Of a stretch of 64,000 nucleotides of DNA, positions 31,271-39,714 are shown piece by piece. The notes under the pieces were generated by a model that ran no database searches, was not told where the DNA came from, and was given only the letters and a program-made list of their open reading frames with translations. Within the stretch, counting starts at the first letter, position 1. Each line of letters opens with the position of its first letter. Origin of the DNA: Coprobacillus cateniformis (GTDB taxonomy: Bacteria; Bacillota_I; Bacilli_A; Erysipelotrichales; Coprobacillaceae); assembly GCF_009767585.1 (NCBI RefSeq), contig NZ_WSNW01000001.1:898090-962089 (forward strand), written 5' to 3'. A program made the translations under genes and the position numbers.

Positions 31271-34200
31271 CTATTCTTCGTTACTTTCTTCTTCATCATC
31301 AGTGAAGAGATCATCAATTACAGATTCTAAATCGTCAAATGATTCATCTTCCTCTTCAAAATCTCCTTCAACTTCTTCCTCCACAACTTCTTGAGTTGCT
31401 TCAGCAGGTTCTGGAGTTGTATCAATTGAAGTTGGGAAACGACGTTCTTCATCTTCAATTTTTCTTTCATCTAATTCATTACCATCTTCATCCAACATTT
31501 GAATATCTAAAGCAAGAGCTTGTAATTCTTTCTTTAAAACTCTAAATGATTCTGGTAATCCAGGTTCTGGTAATTTTTGACCTTTAACAATCGCTTCATA
31601 AGTCTTCACACGACCAACAACATCATCAGACTTCACTGTTAAGATTTCTCGTAATGTATAAGCAGCACCATAAGCTTCGAGTGCCCAGACTTCCATTTCT
31701 CCAAATCTTTGTCCACCATTTTGAGCTTTACCTCCAAGTGGCTGTTGAGTAACTAACGAATAAGGTCCTACAGATCTTGCATGTAATTTATCATCAACCA
31801 TGTGGGCTAACTTAATCATGTACATAATTCCAACACATACATTAGAATCAAAGTATTCTCCTGTACGCCCAGAAATAACTGGCTGTTTACCATCAACTGG
31901 CATTCCTGCCTCTTTCATGATATTTTCTAAGTCTTTAGAATTAATACCATCGAAAGCTGGAGTTGCATAATATAATCCTAATTCTCTTGCTGCATAACCT
32001 AAATGCAACTCAAGAACTTGTCCAATGTTCATACGAGATGGTACCCCTAGTGGGTTTAACATAATGTCTAAGACAGTTCCATCTTCTAAGTGTGGCATAT
32101 CTTCAACTGGTAAAATACGAGAGATAACCCCTTTGTTACCATGACGACCAGCCATTTTATCTCCTTCAGAGATTTTACGTTTTTGAACGATGTAGACTTT
32201 CACAACCTTGTTAACACCTGGTTGTAATTCATCGCCTTTCTTTCTTTCAAAAACCTTAATATCGTGAACAATTCCTGCTCCACCATGTGGAACTCTTAAT
32301 GAATTATCTTTAACTTCTCTAGATTTTTCACCAAAGATAGCTAATAATAATTTTTCCTCTGCTGATAATTCTGCTTGTCCTTTTGGAGTCACCTTCCCAA
32401 CTAAGATATCTCCTTCTTTTACTTCAGCACCAATCATGATAATCCCTTCACTGTTCAAGTTCTTACGCGCTTCTTCACCAACGTTAGGAATATCTCTTGT
32501 AATTTCTTCTGGCCCTAATTTTGTATCACGACATTCAATACTATATTCTTCAATATGAATAGATGTATAAACATCTTCTTTGACTAATCTTTCAGACATG
32601 ATAACAGCATCTTCATAATTATAACCGTTCCATGTCATGAATCCTACCAAGACGTTCTGTCCTAAAGCCAATTCCCCTAATTCCATAGATGGACCATCAG
32701 CTAAAACTTGACCTTTCAGTACTTTATCACCTGTCTTGATAATTGGTCTATGATTAATACATGTTCCTGCATTTGAGATTGCGAATTTTGTTAAACGATA
32801 ATTTCTAGGTCCATCATTTTCTTCAACAACAATCTTTCTTGCATCAACATAAGTGACAATACCATCTGCTTTTGCAACAATTGCAGCTCCAGAGTCTCTA
32901 GCAGCCTGATATTCCATACCTGTACCAACAAGTGGTGTATGTGGATTTAACAATGGGACTGCCTGACGTTGCATGTTGGCCCCCATCAATGCACGTGTAG
33001 CATCATCATTTTCAAGGAATGGAATGCATGATGTGGCAACTGAAACAATCTGTTTAGGCGAAATATCAATAAAATCAACTTCACTTGGTTTTGCCATAAT
33101 ATTTTCACCTAAGTGACGAGAAATCACTTGTTCATCTAAAATTTCATTATTTTCACCAATTTGTACTTTTGCTTGAGCAATAATATAATTCTTTTCTTCA
33201 TCAGCTGTTAAATAACGAACATCACTTTCATCAATGATACTATTATTGACTTTACGATATGGTGTTTCAATAAATCCATACTTATTAATCTTCGCATAAG
33301 AAGCCAATGTTGAAATTAACCCGATATTTGGACCTTCAGGTGTTTCAATCGGACAAATACGACCATAATGTGAAGGATGGACATCACGCACTTCATATCC
33401 AGCTCTATCTCTAGACAAACCACCTGGTCCTAACGCAGACAAACGACGTTTATTTGTTAACTCTGCAAGAGGATTAATTTGATCCATGAATTGAGATAAT
33501 TGTGAAGATGAGAAGAATTCTTTCATTGCAGCTGTTAATGGACGAATGTTTGTTAATGATTGAGGAGTCACACTATCAACTTCTGATAATGACATTCTTT
33601 CTTTAACAACTCTCTCCATTCTAGATAAACCAATTCTAAATTGATTTTGAATTAATTCCCCAACAGAACGTACACGTCTATTTCCTAAATGATCAATATC
33701 ATCTAATAAACCAATTCTACTCATTAAACTCACTCTGTCATCACTTGCCAAATCTAATGAATCATAGATATCAACTAAGTTTAACATATATGAATAAGCA
33801 GCTAACATATCAGAAATAGTAACAAATTTACAATCTAAAGATAAATCAGTTCCAACAACTTTCATTTTCTTAGATTGAGATTCATCAACATAAACTTCAA
33901 CAACTTGAATTTTTCCATTTGACTTCAAGAAATCATTTGTTTTCACATCTACAGTATGTGCTCCAGCTTCAAAAACAGGTTTCAAAAGATCTACTTTATC
34001 TTTTGTTAAAACTGTTCCTTCTTTCATAACCACATGACCATCAACATCAACAATATCTTGCGCCAATACACGATTTGTAATTCTATCTAACAGACTTAAC
34101 TTTTTCCCAAATTTAAAGCGTCCAGCACGTGCAAGATCATATCTTTTTGCATCAAAAAATCTTGTGTACAACAAAGTATTTGCACCTTCTAATGTAGCTG

Positions 34201-34933
34201 GTTCACCTGGTCTTAATTTATTGTAAATCTCAATTAAAGCTTCATCAGTGTTATGAGTTGGATCTTTTGCCAATGTATTTCTAATAAACTCATGATCACC
34301 TAAAACTTCAATAATTTCTTCATCACTGCTTAATCCTAAAGCACGTAAAAGGATAGTACCCGGAATCTTACGAGTACGGTCAATACGTACATTTAAAATG
34401 TCTTTTGCATCATTTTCAAACTCTAACCATGTTCCTCTTGAAGGAATAACACTTCCTGTAAACACAGTTTTCCCACTCTTATCCATAGCATCAGCAAAAT
34501 ATGCTCCAGGTGAACGTACTAATTGTGAAACAATAACACGTTCAGCTCCATTGATAATAAATGTTCCTGAGTCAGTCATTAATGGGAAATCCCCCATAAA
34601 GACTTCGTTTTCTTTAATTTCTCCAGTTCCGTTATTAATCAAACGGAGAGTAGCACGAATCGGCGCTGAATAGTTGGCATCTCTATCCTTCGCTTCATCT
34701 ACTGAATATTTTGGTTCATCAAAACGACAATCCACAAATTCCAATGTTAATGTTTCATTGAAGTTACTAATAGGATAAACATCATTAAAAACCTCTTTAA
34801 TCCCTTCATTTTTGAACCATTCATATGAATTTGTTTGAATTTCTACCAAATTAGGAAGTTCCAAAGAACCACTAATTCTTGAATAATTGCGACGATTAAT
34901 ACGACTTTTTGCTTGAGTTACATTCTTTTCCAA
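31271..34933 (-). CDS. rpoB: DNA-directed RNA polymerase subunit beta
   Basis: The protein has 1220 residues from a TTG start (rc of 34931-34933) with GGAGTG ten bases upstream. It has the rifampicin pocket SSQLSQFMDQINPLAELTNK, the KRRLSALGPGGL block, and a C-terminal acidic extension (EEEVEGDFEEEDESFDDLE and on). Compared with E. coli, position 526 (His) is Asn here (codon 33452-33454, residue 494) and 518 (Asn) is Ile. Asn at 526 is linked to natural rifampicin resistance in Mollicutes. It is co-transcribed with rpoC from the promoter at 35024-35052. Confidence 0.99.
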   Translation of the reverse strand: MEKNVTQAKSRINRRNYSRISGSLELPNLVEIQTNSYEWFKNEGIKEVFNDVYPISNFNETLTLEFVDCRFDEPKYSVDEAKDRDANYSAPIRATLRLINNGTGEIKENEVFMGDFPLMTDSGTFIINGAERVIVSQLVRSPGAYFADAMDKSGKTVFTGSVIPSRGTWLEFENDAKDILNVRIDRTRKIPGTILLRALGLSSDEEIIEVLGDHEFIRNTLAKDPTHNTDEALIEIYNKLRPGEPATLEGANTLLYTRFFDAKRYDLARAGRFKFGKKLSLLDRITNRVLAQDIVDVDGHVVMKEGTVLTKDKVDLLKPVFEAGAHTVDVKTNDFLKSNGKIQVVEVYVDESQSKKMKVVGTDLSLDCKFVTISDMLAAYSYMLNLVDIYDSLDLASDDRVSLMSRIGLLDDIDHLGNRRVRSVGELIQNQFRIGLSRMERVVKERMSLSEVDSVTPQSLTNIRPLTAAMKEFFSSSQLSQFMDQINPLAELTNKRRLSALGPGGLSRDRAGYEVRDVHPSHYGRICPIETPEGPNIGLISTLASYAKINKYGFIETPYRKVNNSIIDESDVRYLTADEEKNYIIAQAKVQIGENNEILDEQVISRHLGENIMAKPSEVDFIDISPKQIVSVATSCIPFLENDDATRALMGANMQRQAVPLLNPHTPLVGTGMEYQAARDSGAAIVAKADGIVTYVDARKIVVEENDGPRNYRLTKFAISNAGTCINHRPIIKTGDKVLKGQVLADGPSMELGELALGQNVLVGFMTWNGYNYEDAVIMSERLVKEDVYTSIHIEEYSIECRDTKLGPEEITRDIPNVGEEARKNLNSEGIIMIGAEVKEGDILVGKVTPKGQAELSAEEKLLLAIFGEKSREVKDNSLRVPHGGAGIVHDIKVFERKKGDELQPGVNKVVKVYIVQKRKISEGDKMAGRHGNKGVISRILPVEDMPHLEDGTVLDIMLNPLGVPSRMNIGQVLELHLGYAARELGLYYATPAFDGINSKDLENIMKEAGMPVDGKQPVISGRTGEYFDSNVCVGIMYMIKLAHMVDDKLHARSVGPYSLVTQQPLGGKAQNGGQRFGEMEVWALEAYGAAYTLREILTVKSDDVVGRVKTYEAIVKGQKLPEPGLPESFRVLKKELQALALDIQMLDEDGNELDERKIEDEERRFPTSIDTTPEPAEATQEVVEEEVEGDFEEEDESFDDLESVIDDLFTDDEEESNEE

Positions 34934-35023
34934 GTCCGCTTCACTCCTTATTAATTATCTCTATCTCCATCTTGAAAGCATAGCAAAAAACACTGCTTTT
35001 TATACATGAGTAGGCATTGTATT

Positions 35024-35052
35024 ATACTAGCATAGTCAATAGTGTTAGTCAA
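35024..35052 (-). promoter_or_regulatory. rpoBC promoter
   Basis: -35 TTGACT (rc of 35047-35052), 17-bp spacer, -10 TAGTAT (rc of 35024-35029); an overlapping TATAAT at 35021-35026 would give a 20-bp spacer. It lies between the methyltransferase and rpoB, so rpoBC can be transcribed apart from rplJL. Confidence 0.65.
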
Positions 35053-35088
35053 TACCAAATCTCAAATTTCAAAATTTCTTTTGAAATC

Positions 35089-35694
35089 TTAAAAATCAGT
35101 GTTTCTTATAGATTTTAATATAAAATACCCTTTATCTCTTTTGATAATTTCACAATTACCAAAAACTTCATTCATTTTCTTTTGTGCTGATGGCGCTCCT
35201 TGCTTCTTTTGAATGACAACAATTAACTCACCATTCTCATTCAGAAAATCAAATGCCTTTTCTAAAATCTCAAAGACAACTTTTTTACCAGCACGTATCG
35301 GCGGATTAGAAACAATAACATCAAAAGTTCCAACAACATTTTCATAAGCAAAACTCAAATAAGCTTTTATGTCTTCAACATCATTGTATTGACATGATTG
35401 ATTTGCCAAATGAACTGCACGCTCATTGACATCAACCATCTCAACATGTAACCATGGATATTCTTTCTTCAAAGAAACCCCTAAAGTTCCATAGCCACAT
35501 CCAACATCTAATAACGATCTTTGATTTGCTTGAATGTCCATACAGTCTAATAGGACTCTTGATCCATAATCTACACGTTCCTTTGAGAAAACACCAATGT
35601 CACTTATAAAAGTTAATTGATGTTTTCGATATTGAAAAGGGATACGTGTTTCATGAGTTTCTAAATCAACATTGTTTGTATAATAATGTGACAT
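35089..35694 (-). CDS. RsmC-like class I methyltransferase (YbxB family)
   Basis: The protein has 201 residues. The SAM motif I is LLDVGCGYGTLGVSL (about 60-75), with the acidic VEMVDVN at motif II and the catalytic DVIVSNPPIRAG (NPPI, typical of base N-methyltransferases and of RsmC/RlmG). It probably methylates 16S rRNA guanine. B. subtilis has ybxB at the same spot between rplL and rpoB, which supports orthology. A terminator precedes it, so expression may rest on read-through. Confidence 0.88.
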   Translation of the reverse strand: MSHYYTNNVDLETHETRIPFQYRKHQLTFISDIGVFSKERVDYGSRVLLDCMDIQANQRSLLDVGCGYGTLGVSLKKEYPWLHVEMVDVNERAVHLANQSCQYNDVEDIKAYLSFAYENVVGTFDVIVSNPPIRAGKKVVFEILEKAFDFLNENGELIVVIQKKQGAPSAQKKMNEVFGNCEIIKRDKGYFILKSIRNTDF

Positions 35695-35710
35695 ATTTTT
35701 CTCCTAGAAA

Positions 35711-35733
35711 AAAAGCCCTTAAGTAGGGCTTTT
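35711..35733 (-). terminator. Terminator after rplL
   Basis: AAAAGCCCT (35711-35719), 5-nt loop, AGGGCTTTT (35725-35733), then T residues on the minus strand. It ends the rplJL unit and limits flow into rpoBC. Confidence 0.88.
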
Positions 35734-35746
35734 ATTTGTATAACAA

Positions 35747-36118
35747 TTATTTAACTTCTACGCTAGCTCCAGCAGCTTCTAATTGTTCTTTAATCTTAGC
35801 TCCTTCTTCAGCAGGAATATCTTTCTTGATTTCTGCAGGAGTTTTGTCTACTAAACCTTTAGCTTCAACTAATCCTAAACCAGTGATTTCTCTTACAGCT
35901 TTGATAACTGCAACTTTAGTAGCACCAACATCAGTTAATGTTACTGTTACGTTAGCAGGTGCAGCATCTGCAGCAGCAGCATCACCAGCAACTACAGCTA
36001 CAGGTGCAGCAGCAGTTACATCAAATTTTTCTTCGATTGCTTTTACTAAATCATTTAATTCTAAAATTGTAGCTTCTTCTAAGTAAGCTAAGATATCTTC
36101 ATGTGTTAATTTTGCCAT
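35747..36118 (-). CDS. rplL: 50S ribosomal protein L7/L12
   Basis: The protein has 123 residues from MAKLTHEDILAYLEEA (ATG rc of 36116-36118, after GGAGG). It has the N-terminal dimerisation helix, an Ala-rich hinge near residues 36-55 and the C-terminal factor-binding domain (KVAVIKAVREITGLGL, GLVEAKGLVDKTP). It forms the stalk with L10 and recruits GTPase factors. It lies 32 bp after rplJ. Confidence 0.98.
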   Translation of the reverse strand: MAKLTHEDILAYLEEATILELNDLVKAIEEKFDVTAAAPVAVVAGDAAAADAAPANVTVTLTDVGATKVAVIKAVREITGLGLVEAKGLVDKTPAEIKKDIPAEEGAKIKEQLEAAGASVEVK

Positions 36119-36150
36119 TTTATTTTCCTCCATTAATAATTTTTAATTAA

Positions 36151-36663
36151 CTATTCAGCAGCGGGTGCTGCTTCTCCTCTTGCATCTGCAACAGCTTGTA
36201 ATACTCTTGCAACTTTAGCAACTGGCTCTTTCATGCATGCAAGCAACATTGAGTACATACCTTCACGATTAGGTAATTTAGCCACTGCCATAACTTCTTC
36301 CTGAGGTAAGAATTTACCTTCAACATATCCAGCTTTAATCACTAAAGCTTCATGTCCTTTTGCGAACTCTGCTAAGATTCTAGCAGGAGCTACCGCATCT
36401 TCATGTCCAAAAGCAATTGCGTTAGGTCCAACAAGGAATTCGTTTAATTCATTCATACCTTCTTGTTCAGCAGCTCTTTGAACTAATTTGTTCTTATAGA
36501 CTTTGAATCCAACGTTTTCAGCTCTTAATGCTTTACGTAATTCAGTCATATCAGCAACTGTTAATCCACGGTATTCAACAACGATTGAAGATTGTGCAGC
36601 TTTAAAGCTTTCAGCAATTTCAGAAACGACTTGTTGTTTTGCTTCAATAATTTCTTTTGACAT
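36151..36663 (-). CDS. rplJ: 50S ribosomal protein L10
   Basis: The protein has 170 residues with EYRGLTVADMTELRKALR and KVYKNKLVQRA, the L10 signatures, and a C-terminal helix that binds L7/L12 dimers. It starts MSKEIIEAKQQ after AGGAGGTG. L10 is also expected to repress its own mRNA through the leader at 36664-36830. Confidence 0.98.
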   Translation of the reverse strand: MSKEIIEAKQQVVSEIAESFKAAQSSIVVEYRGLTVADMTELRKALRAENVGFKVYKNKLVQRAAEQEGMNELNEFLVGPNAIAFGHEDAVAPARILAEFAKGHEALVIKAGYVEGKFLPQEEVMAVAKLPNREGMYSMLLACMKEPVAKVARVLQAVADARGEAAPAAE

Positions 36664-36830
36664 TGTTACACCTCCTATATAATTTTATATATGCAACAAT
36701 ATATCCGTTAAAAAACTCCCACGTAAAAGCGAGGGAGTTTGTCAATGTGAGTTGACAATATCACCTCGGCAACATGATTAAGGTTTCCCCGTTGCTGTCT
36801 ACGGTATATTGATTGCGATAATCTATGATC
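36664..36830 (-). promoter_or_regulatory. L10 leader with transcription attenuator
   Basis: The minus strand carries GACAGCAACGGGGAAACC and ATGTTGCCGAGG, the typical L10-leader kink-turn region. It is followed by a terminator stem AAACTCCC/GGGAGTTT (36713-36720 and 36733-36740) with a T-run. Established model: the L10(L12)4 complex binds the leader and favours termination before rplJ. Confidence 0.85.
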
Positions 36831-36836
36831 TTCTTA

Positions 36837-37523
36837 TTATAAAGAAGACTGAACTTTTACACTTGGTCCCATAGTTGTAGAAACAACGACGTTTTTCATG
36901 TAAGTTCCTTTAGCAGAAGATGGTTTAGATTTAACTAATAAATCATAAACAACTTTAAAGTTTTCTGCTAATTGAGCATCTTCAAATGATACTCTTCCAA
37001 TTGGCATATGAACATTACCATCTTTATCAGTACGATAAGTCACTTTACCAGCTTTTGTTTCTTGAACAGCTTTTGTAACATCCATAGTTACTGTTCCTGT
37101 TTTAGGGTTAGGCATTAAACCTTTAGGTCCTAAGATACGACCTAATTTACCTAATTCAGCCATCATATCTGGTGTAGCAATCATAACTTCGAAATCTAAC
37201 CATCCTTTTTGGATATCTTCCAAGATTTCTTTTCCACCAACAACATCAGCTCCAGCAGCTTTTGCTTCTTCAACTTTAGCTCCTTGAGTGATGACTAATA
37301 CTTTTTTTGTTTTTCCAGTTCCGTGTGGTAATACAATTGCCCCACGTAATTGTTGATCTGCATGTCTTGTGTCTAATCCTAATTTGAATACAACATCAAC
37401 ACTTGCATCGAATTTTACATTACTTGTTTTCTTTACCAAAGCAACTGCTTCTTCAATTGGGTATGCTTTACCTTTTTCAATAAGAGCAGCGGCTTCTTGA
37501 TATCTTTTACCTTTGTTAGCCAT
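36837..37523 (-). CDS. rplA: 50S ribosomal protein L1
   Basis: The protein has 228 residues starting MANKGKRYQEAAALIEKGKA. It has the conserved GTGKTKKVLV and GPKGLMPNPKTGTVT blocks. L1 forms the mobile E-site stalk and in many bacteria represses the rplKA mRNA. It lies 23 bp after rplK. Confidence 0.98.
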   Translation of the reverse strand: MANKGKRYQEAAALIEKGKAYPIEEAVALVKKTSNVKFDASVDVVFKLGLDTRHADQQLRGAIVLPHGTGKTKKVLVITQGAKVEEAKAAGADVVGGKEILEDIQKGWLDFEVMIATPDMMAELGKLGRILGPKGLMPNPKTGTVTMDVTKAVQETKAGKVTYRTDKDGNVHMPIGRVSFEDAQLAENFKVVYDLLVKSKPSSAKGTYMKNVVVSTTMGPSVKVQSSL

Positions 37524-37546
37524 TTTCTTTTCTCCTCTTCATTAAA

Positions 37547-37966
37547 TTAGGCATCTAAGCCTTCAACTTTTACACCCATGTTTCTAGCAGTACCTGCAAC
37601 AATTTTCATTGCACCTTCTAGATCGATTGCATTTAAATCTTGCATTTTGTATTCAGCGATTTCTTTTAATTTATCAGCTGATAATGTAGCGACTGTTACC
37701 TTAGCATCAGAAGCTGCTTTCTTAATTCCACATGCTTTCTTAATCATTTCAGCAGTTGGAGCAGTCTTTAATACAAAATCAAAGTTCTTGTCATCATAAA
37801 TTGTTAAAACAACTGGTACAGTTTCACCCATACGATCTTTTGTTTGATCATTGAATGCTGTACAGAACTTTGGCATTTGAATACCAGCACCTGCTAAAGC
37901 TGGACCTGGTTTTGCCCCACCAGCTGGGAATTGAATTTTCATAACTCTTACGACTTTCTTGCTCAC
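37547..37966 (-). CDS. rplK: 50S ribosomal protein L11 with shortened N-terminal proline segment
   Basis: The start is GTG at 37966 (SKKVVRVMKIQF), eight bases after AGGAGG; a GTG at 37975 abuts that site and is rejected. The 139-residue protein reads FPAGGAKPGPALAGAGIQM where E. coli and B. subtilis have a longer PxPPVGPALGQ. About four residues, including the PP pair that contacts thiostrepton and the GTPase centre, are absent. The C-terminal rRNA-binding domain (LNAIDLEGAMKIVAGTARNM) is normal. Confidence 0.96.
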   Translation of the reverse strand: MSKKVVRVMKIQFPAGGAKPGPALAGAGIQMPKFCTAFNDQTKDRMGETVPVVLTIYDDKNFDFVLKTAPTAEMIKKACGIKKAASDAKVTVATLSADKLKEIAEYKMQDLNAIDLEGAMKIVAGTARNMGVKVEGLDA

Positions 37967-37975
37967 GCGACACAC

Positions 37976-38050
37976 CTCCTATTAAAATTTGTCCGTGCTG
38001 TGGTCAGTTGGATGTCAATCCTCCCACGCATAGTAACACATATTGCGTCG
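37976..38050 (-). promoter_or_regulatory. rplK leader, probable L1-binding site
   Basis: The minus strand reads GCGTGGGAGGATTGACATCC, then CCACAGCACGGAC: a stem whose outer CGTG/CACG pairs and whose GGGAGG bulge resembles the L1 site and rplK leaders of other Firmicutes. Autogenous control by L1 is inferred. Confidence 0.6.
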
Positions 38051-38057
38051 ATTAATT

Positions 38058-38085
38058 ATTATACACAATCATTTCAATAATGCAA
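38058..38085 (-). promoter_or_regulatory. rplKA promoter
   Basis: -35 TTGCAT (rc of 38080-38085), 16-bp spacer, consensus -10 TATAAT (rc of 38058-38063), about 90 bp before rplK. Confidence 0.78.
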
Positions 38086-38123
38086 GCATTTTTATTGAAT
38101 TTATCAAACTTTTTTAAAAAGAA

Positions 38124-38141
38124 AAGACACTTAAGTGTCTT
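38124..38141 (-). terminator. Terminator of nusG
   Basis: An 18-nt perfect palindrome AAGACACTTAAGTGTCTT followed by T-rich sequence on the minus strand, one base after the nusG stop codon. Confidence 0.75.
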
Positions 38142-38142
38142 A

Positions 38143-38700
38143 TTATAATTCTACTTTTTCTAATTGAATCAATTCAACTTCCATAGGTGTTGCATTTCCC
38201 AAGAAATCAACAAGAACAGTTGCAACTTCTTTTTCACGATCAATAGATTCAACTTTCCCTTGTTTACCAGCAAAAGGACCTGATAAAACTTTCACTTCAT
38301 CACCTTCAGCATAGTTTATTTCAAGTTGTGTCGTTTGAATTCCCATTCTTTTTAGAATTGGATCAATTTCATGTTTTTGTAATGGGAAAGGTTTTGCCCC
38401 ACCACCTGACGAACCGATAAATCCTGTAACCCCTGATGTATTACGGACAACATACCAAGCTTCATCTGTCATAATCATCTCTACCAAAACATAACCTGGG
38501 AACATATTTTTTGTTTTATTAATCTTTTTCCCATCTTTAATTTCAGTTTCAACATGTTCAGGAATAACAATATTAAACAGACAATCTTGAAGTCCCATTG
38601 ATTCAACACGTTTTTCTAAGTTTTCTTTAACTTTATTTTCATGACCTGAGTATGTGTTGACAACATACCAGCGTCTTCCTTCTTCATTCATCCCTGGCAT
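38143..38700 (-). CDS. nusG: Transcription termination/antitermination factor NusG
   Basis: The protein has 185 residues. The NGN domain opens with RRWYVVNTYSGHENKVKENL and has the MFPGYVLVEM core. The C-terminal KOW domain is GDEVKVLSGPFAGKQGKVES. It binds RNA polymerase and, through S10 or Rho, controls elongation, pausing and coupling. It follows secE with one base between stop and ATG. Confidence 0.98.
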   Translation of the reverse strand: MPGMNEEGRRWYVVNTYSGHENKVKENLEKRVESMGLQDCLFNIVIPEHVETEIKDGKKINKTKNMFPGYVLVEMIMTDEAWYVVRNTSGVTGFIGSSGGGAKPFPLQKHEIDPILKRMGIQTTQLEINYAEGDEVKVLSGPFAGKQGKVESIDREKEVATVLVDFLGNATPMEVELIQLEKVEL

Positions 38701-38701
38701 A

Positions 38702-38890
38702 CTAATTCATCCCCAATGCTTTCAAAATTACAGCGATAATTGCATCGCTACCATAAAAGTAAACTCCAAATAAAAAACAGAATACCAATACAACCATAGC
38801 ATTATATGCCAATTCTTTTTTAGTCAACCAATGAATATTCTTGATTTCACTACGTACACCCTTAAGTGTGAACCACTCTTTTAGTTTCAT
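38702..38890 (-). CDS. secE: Preprotein translocase subunit SecE
   Basis: The 62-residue protein has one C-terminal membrane helix (AMVVLVFCFLFGVYFYG) preceded by the amphipathic EIKNIHWLTKKEL, the SecE hallmark. The ATG at 38890 has AGGAGG six bases upstream; an extension to 38935 overlaps rpmG and is rejected. SecE clamps SecY in the translocon. Confidence 0.95.
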   Translation of the reverse strand: MKLKEWFTLKGVRSEIKNIHWLTKKELAYNAMVVLVFCFLFGVYFYGSDAIIAVILKALGMN

Positions 38891-38900
38891 GTCCATCCTC

Positions 38901-39050
38901 CTATTTCGATTCCTTATGCAAAGTATGCTTTCCACATTTCTTGCAATATTTGTTTAGCTCCAATCTTTCTACATTCAAACGCTTATTTTTTGTAATTGAA
39001 TAATTACGTGACAAACATTCTGTACAAACTAAAATCACTTTTTGTTTCAT
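38901..39050 (-). CDS. rpmG: 50S ribosomal protein L33 (zinc-binding form)
   Basis: The protein has 49 residues from MKQKVILVCTECLSRNYS, with AAGGAGTGA upstream. CxxC pairs in VCTECLS and YCKKCGKH form the zinc site, so this is the C+ paralogue. It sits upstream of secE, as in B. subtilis (rpmGB). It is too short to be seen without the conserved context. Confidence 0.95.
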   Translation of the reverse strand: MKQKVILVCTECLSRNYSITKNKRLNVERLELNKYCKKCGKHTLHKESK

Positions 39051-39072
39051 GCCTATCACTCCTTTTCCGTTA

Positions 39073-39702
39073 TTATAATTTAACACATTTATTTTCACTC
39101 GTCAATGGCTTAGACTTTTTATGGTACCGATATACTGCATTATAGACACTCCTTACAGAAATATCAAGGATATCTGCAATTTCTTGTTGAGGATAACCAT
39201 CATGAATATAACGGATAATCATCAATTCTTTGGGGGAAGCTACCTTTTTTACACATAACTGATATTCTTCCTCGGTTTCTTTAATCTTCAATATTGAAGA
39301 CGGTTGATATTGCCAAGAAGGATCACCAATCAATTCTGCAAATTGCATCTCATCTTCTGGGTATACTGTTTCATCCAATGATACAAATGTAAAATAACGG
39401 CTCAATTGTTTTCTTTTCATTTGATAAACAAAAGAAAGCATCCTCTTCCTCATCACATGATACATAAATGTTTTCAAACTTGTCTTCTGATCCGCTCGAT
39501 AACAATCTAATAATCCAGAAAAACACGCCATAGCCACTTGAAGATAATCTTCAAAATCATATTCTCCCTGTGAGTACCCAATAAATGGGAATATCCACCT
39601 TCTGACAATAAGATAATAACGTTTATATAATACTTCTTGAGCTGCTTCACTTCCACACCTCATCAAATAAACCAATTCATCATCGCTTATGTAACGTTCC
39701 AC
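39073..39702 (-). CDS. RNA polymerase sigma-70 family factor, SigH-like by position
   Basis: The protein has 209 residues. Sigma region 2 is near residues 15-95 (YEDYLQ-like FEDYLQVAMACFSGLLD, TFMYHVMRKRMLSF) and region 4 near 150-200 (KELMIIRYIHDGYPQQEIAD, ILDISVRSVYNAVYR). It lies between rlmB and rpmG-secE-nusG, exactly where B. subtilis has sigH, the early-sporulation and transition-state sigma factor. Sequence similarity looks modest, so the SigH name rests mainly on context. The yacP/rae1 gene normally between rlmB and sigH is absent. Confidence 0.82.
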   Translation of the reverse strand: MERYISDDELVYLMRCGSEAAQEVLYKRYYLIVRRWIFPFIGYSQGEYDFEDYLQVAMACFSGLLDCYRADQKTSLKTFMYHVMRKRMLSFVYQMKRKQLSRYFTFVSLDETVYPEDEMQFAELIGDPSWQYQPSSILKIKETEEEYQLCVKKVASPKELMIIRYIHDGYPQQEIADILDISVRSVYNAVYRYHKKSKPLTSENKCVKL

Positions 39703-39714
39703 GTTACCTCCTTT

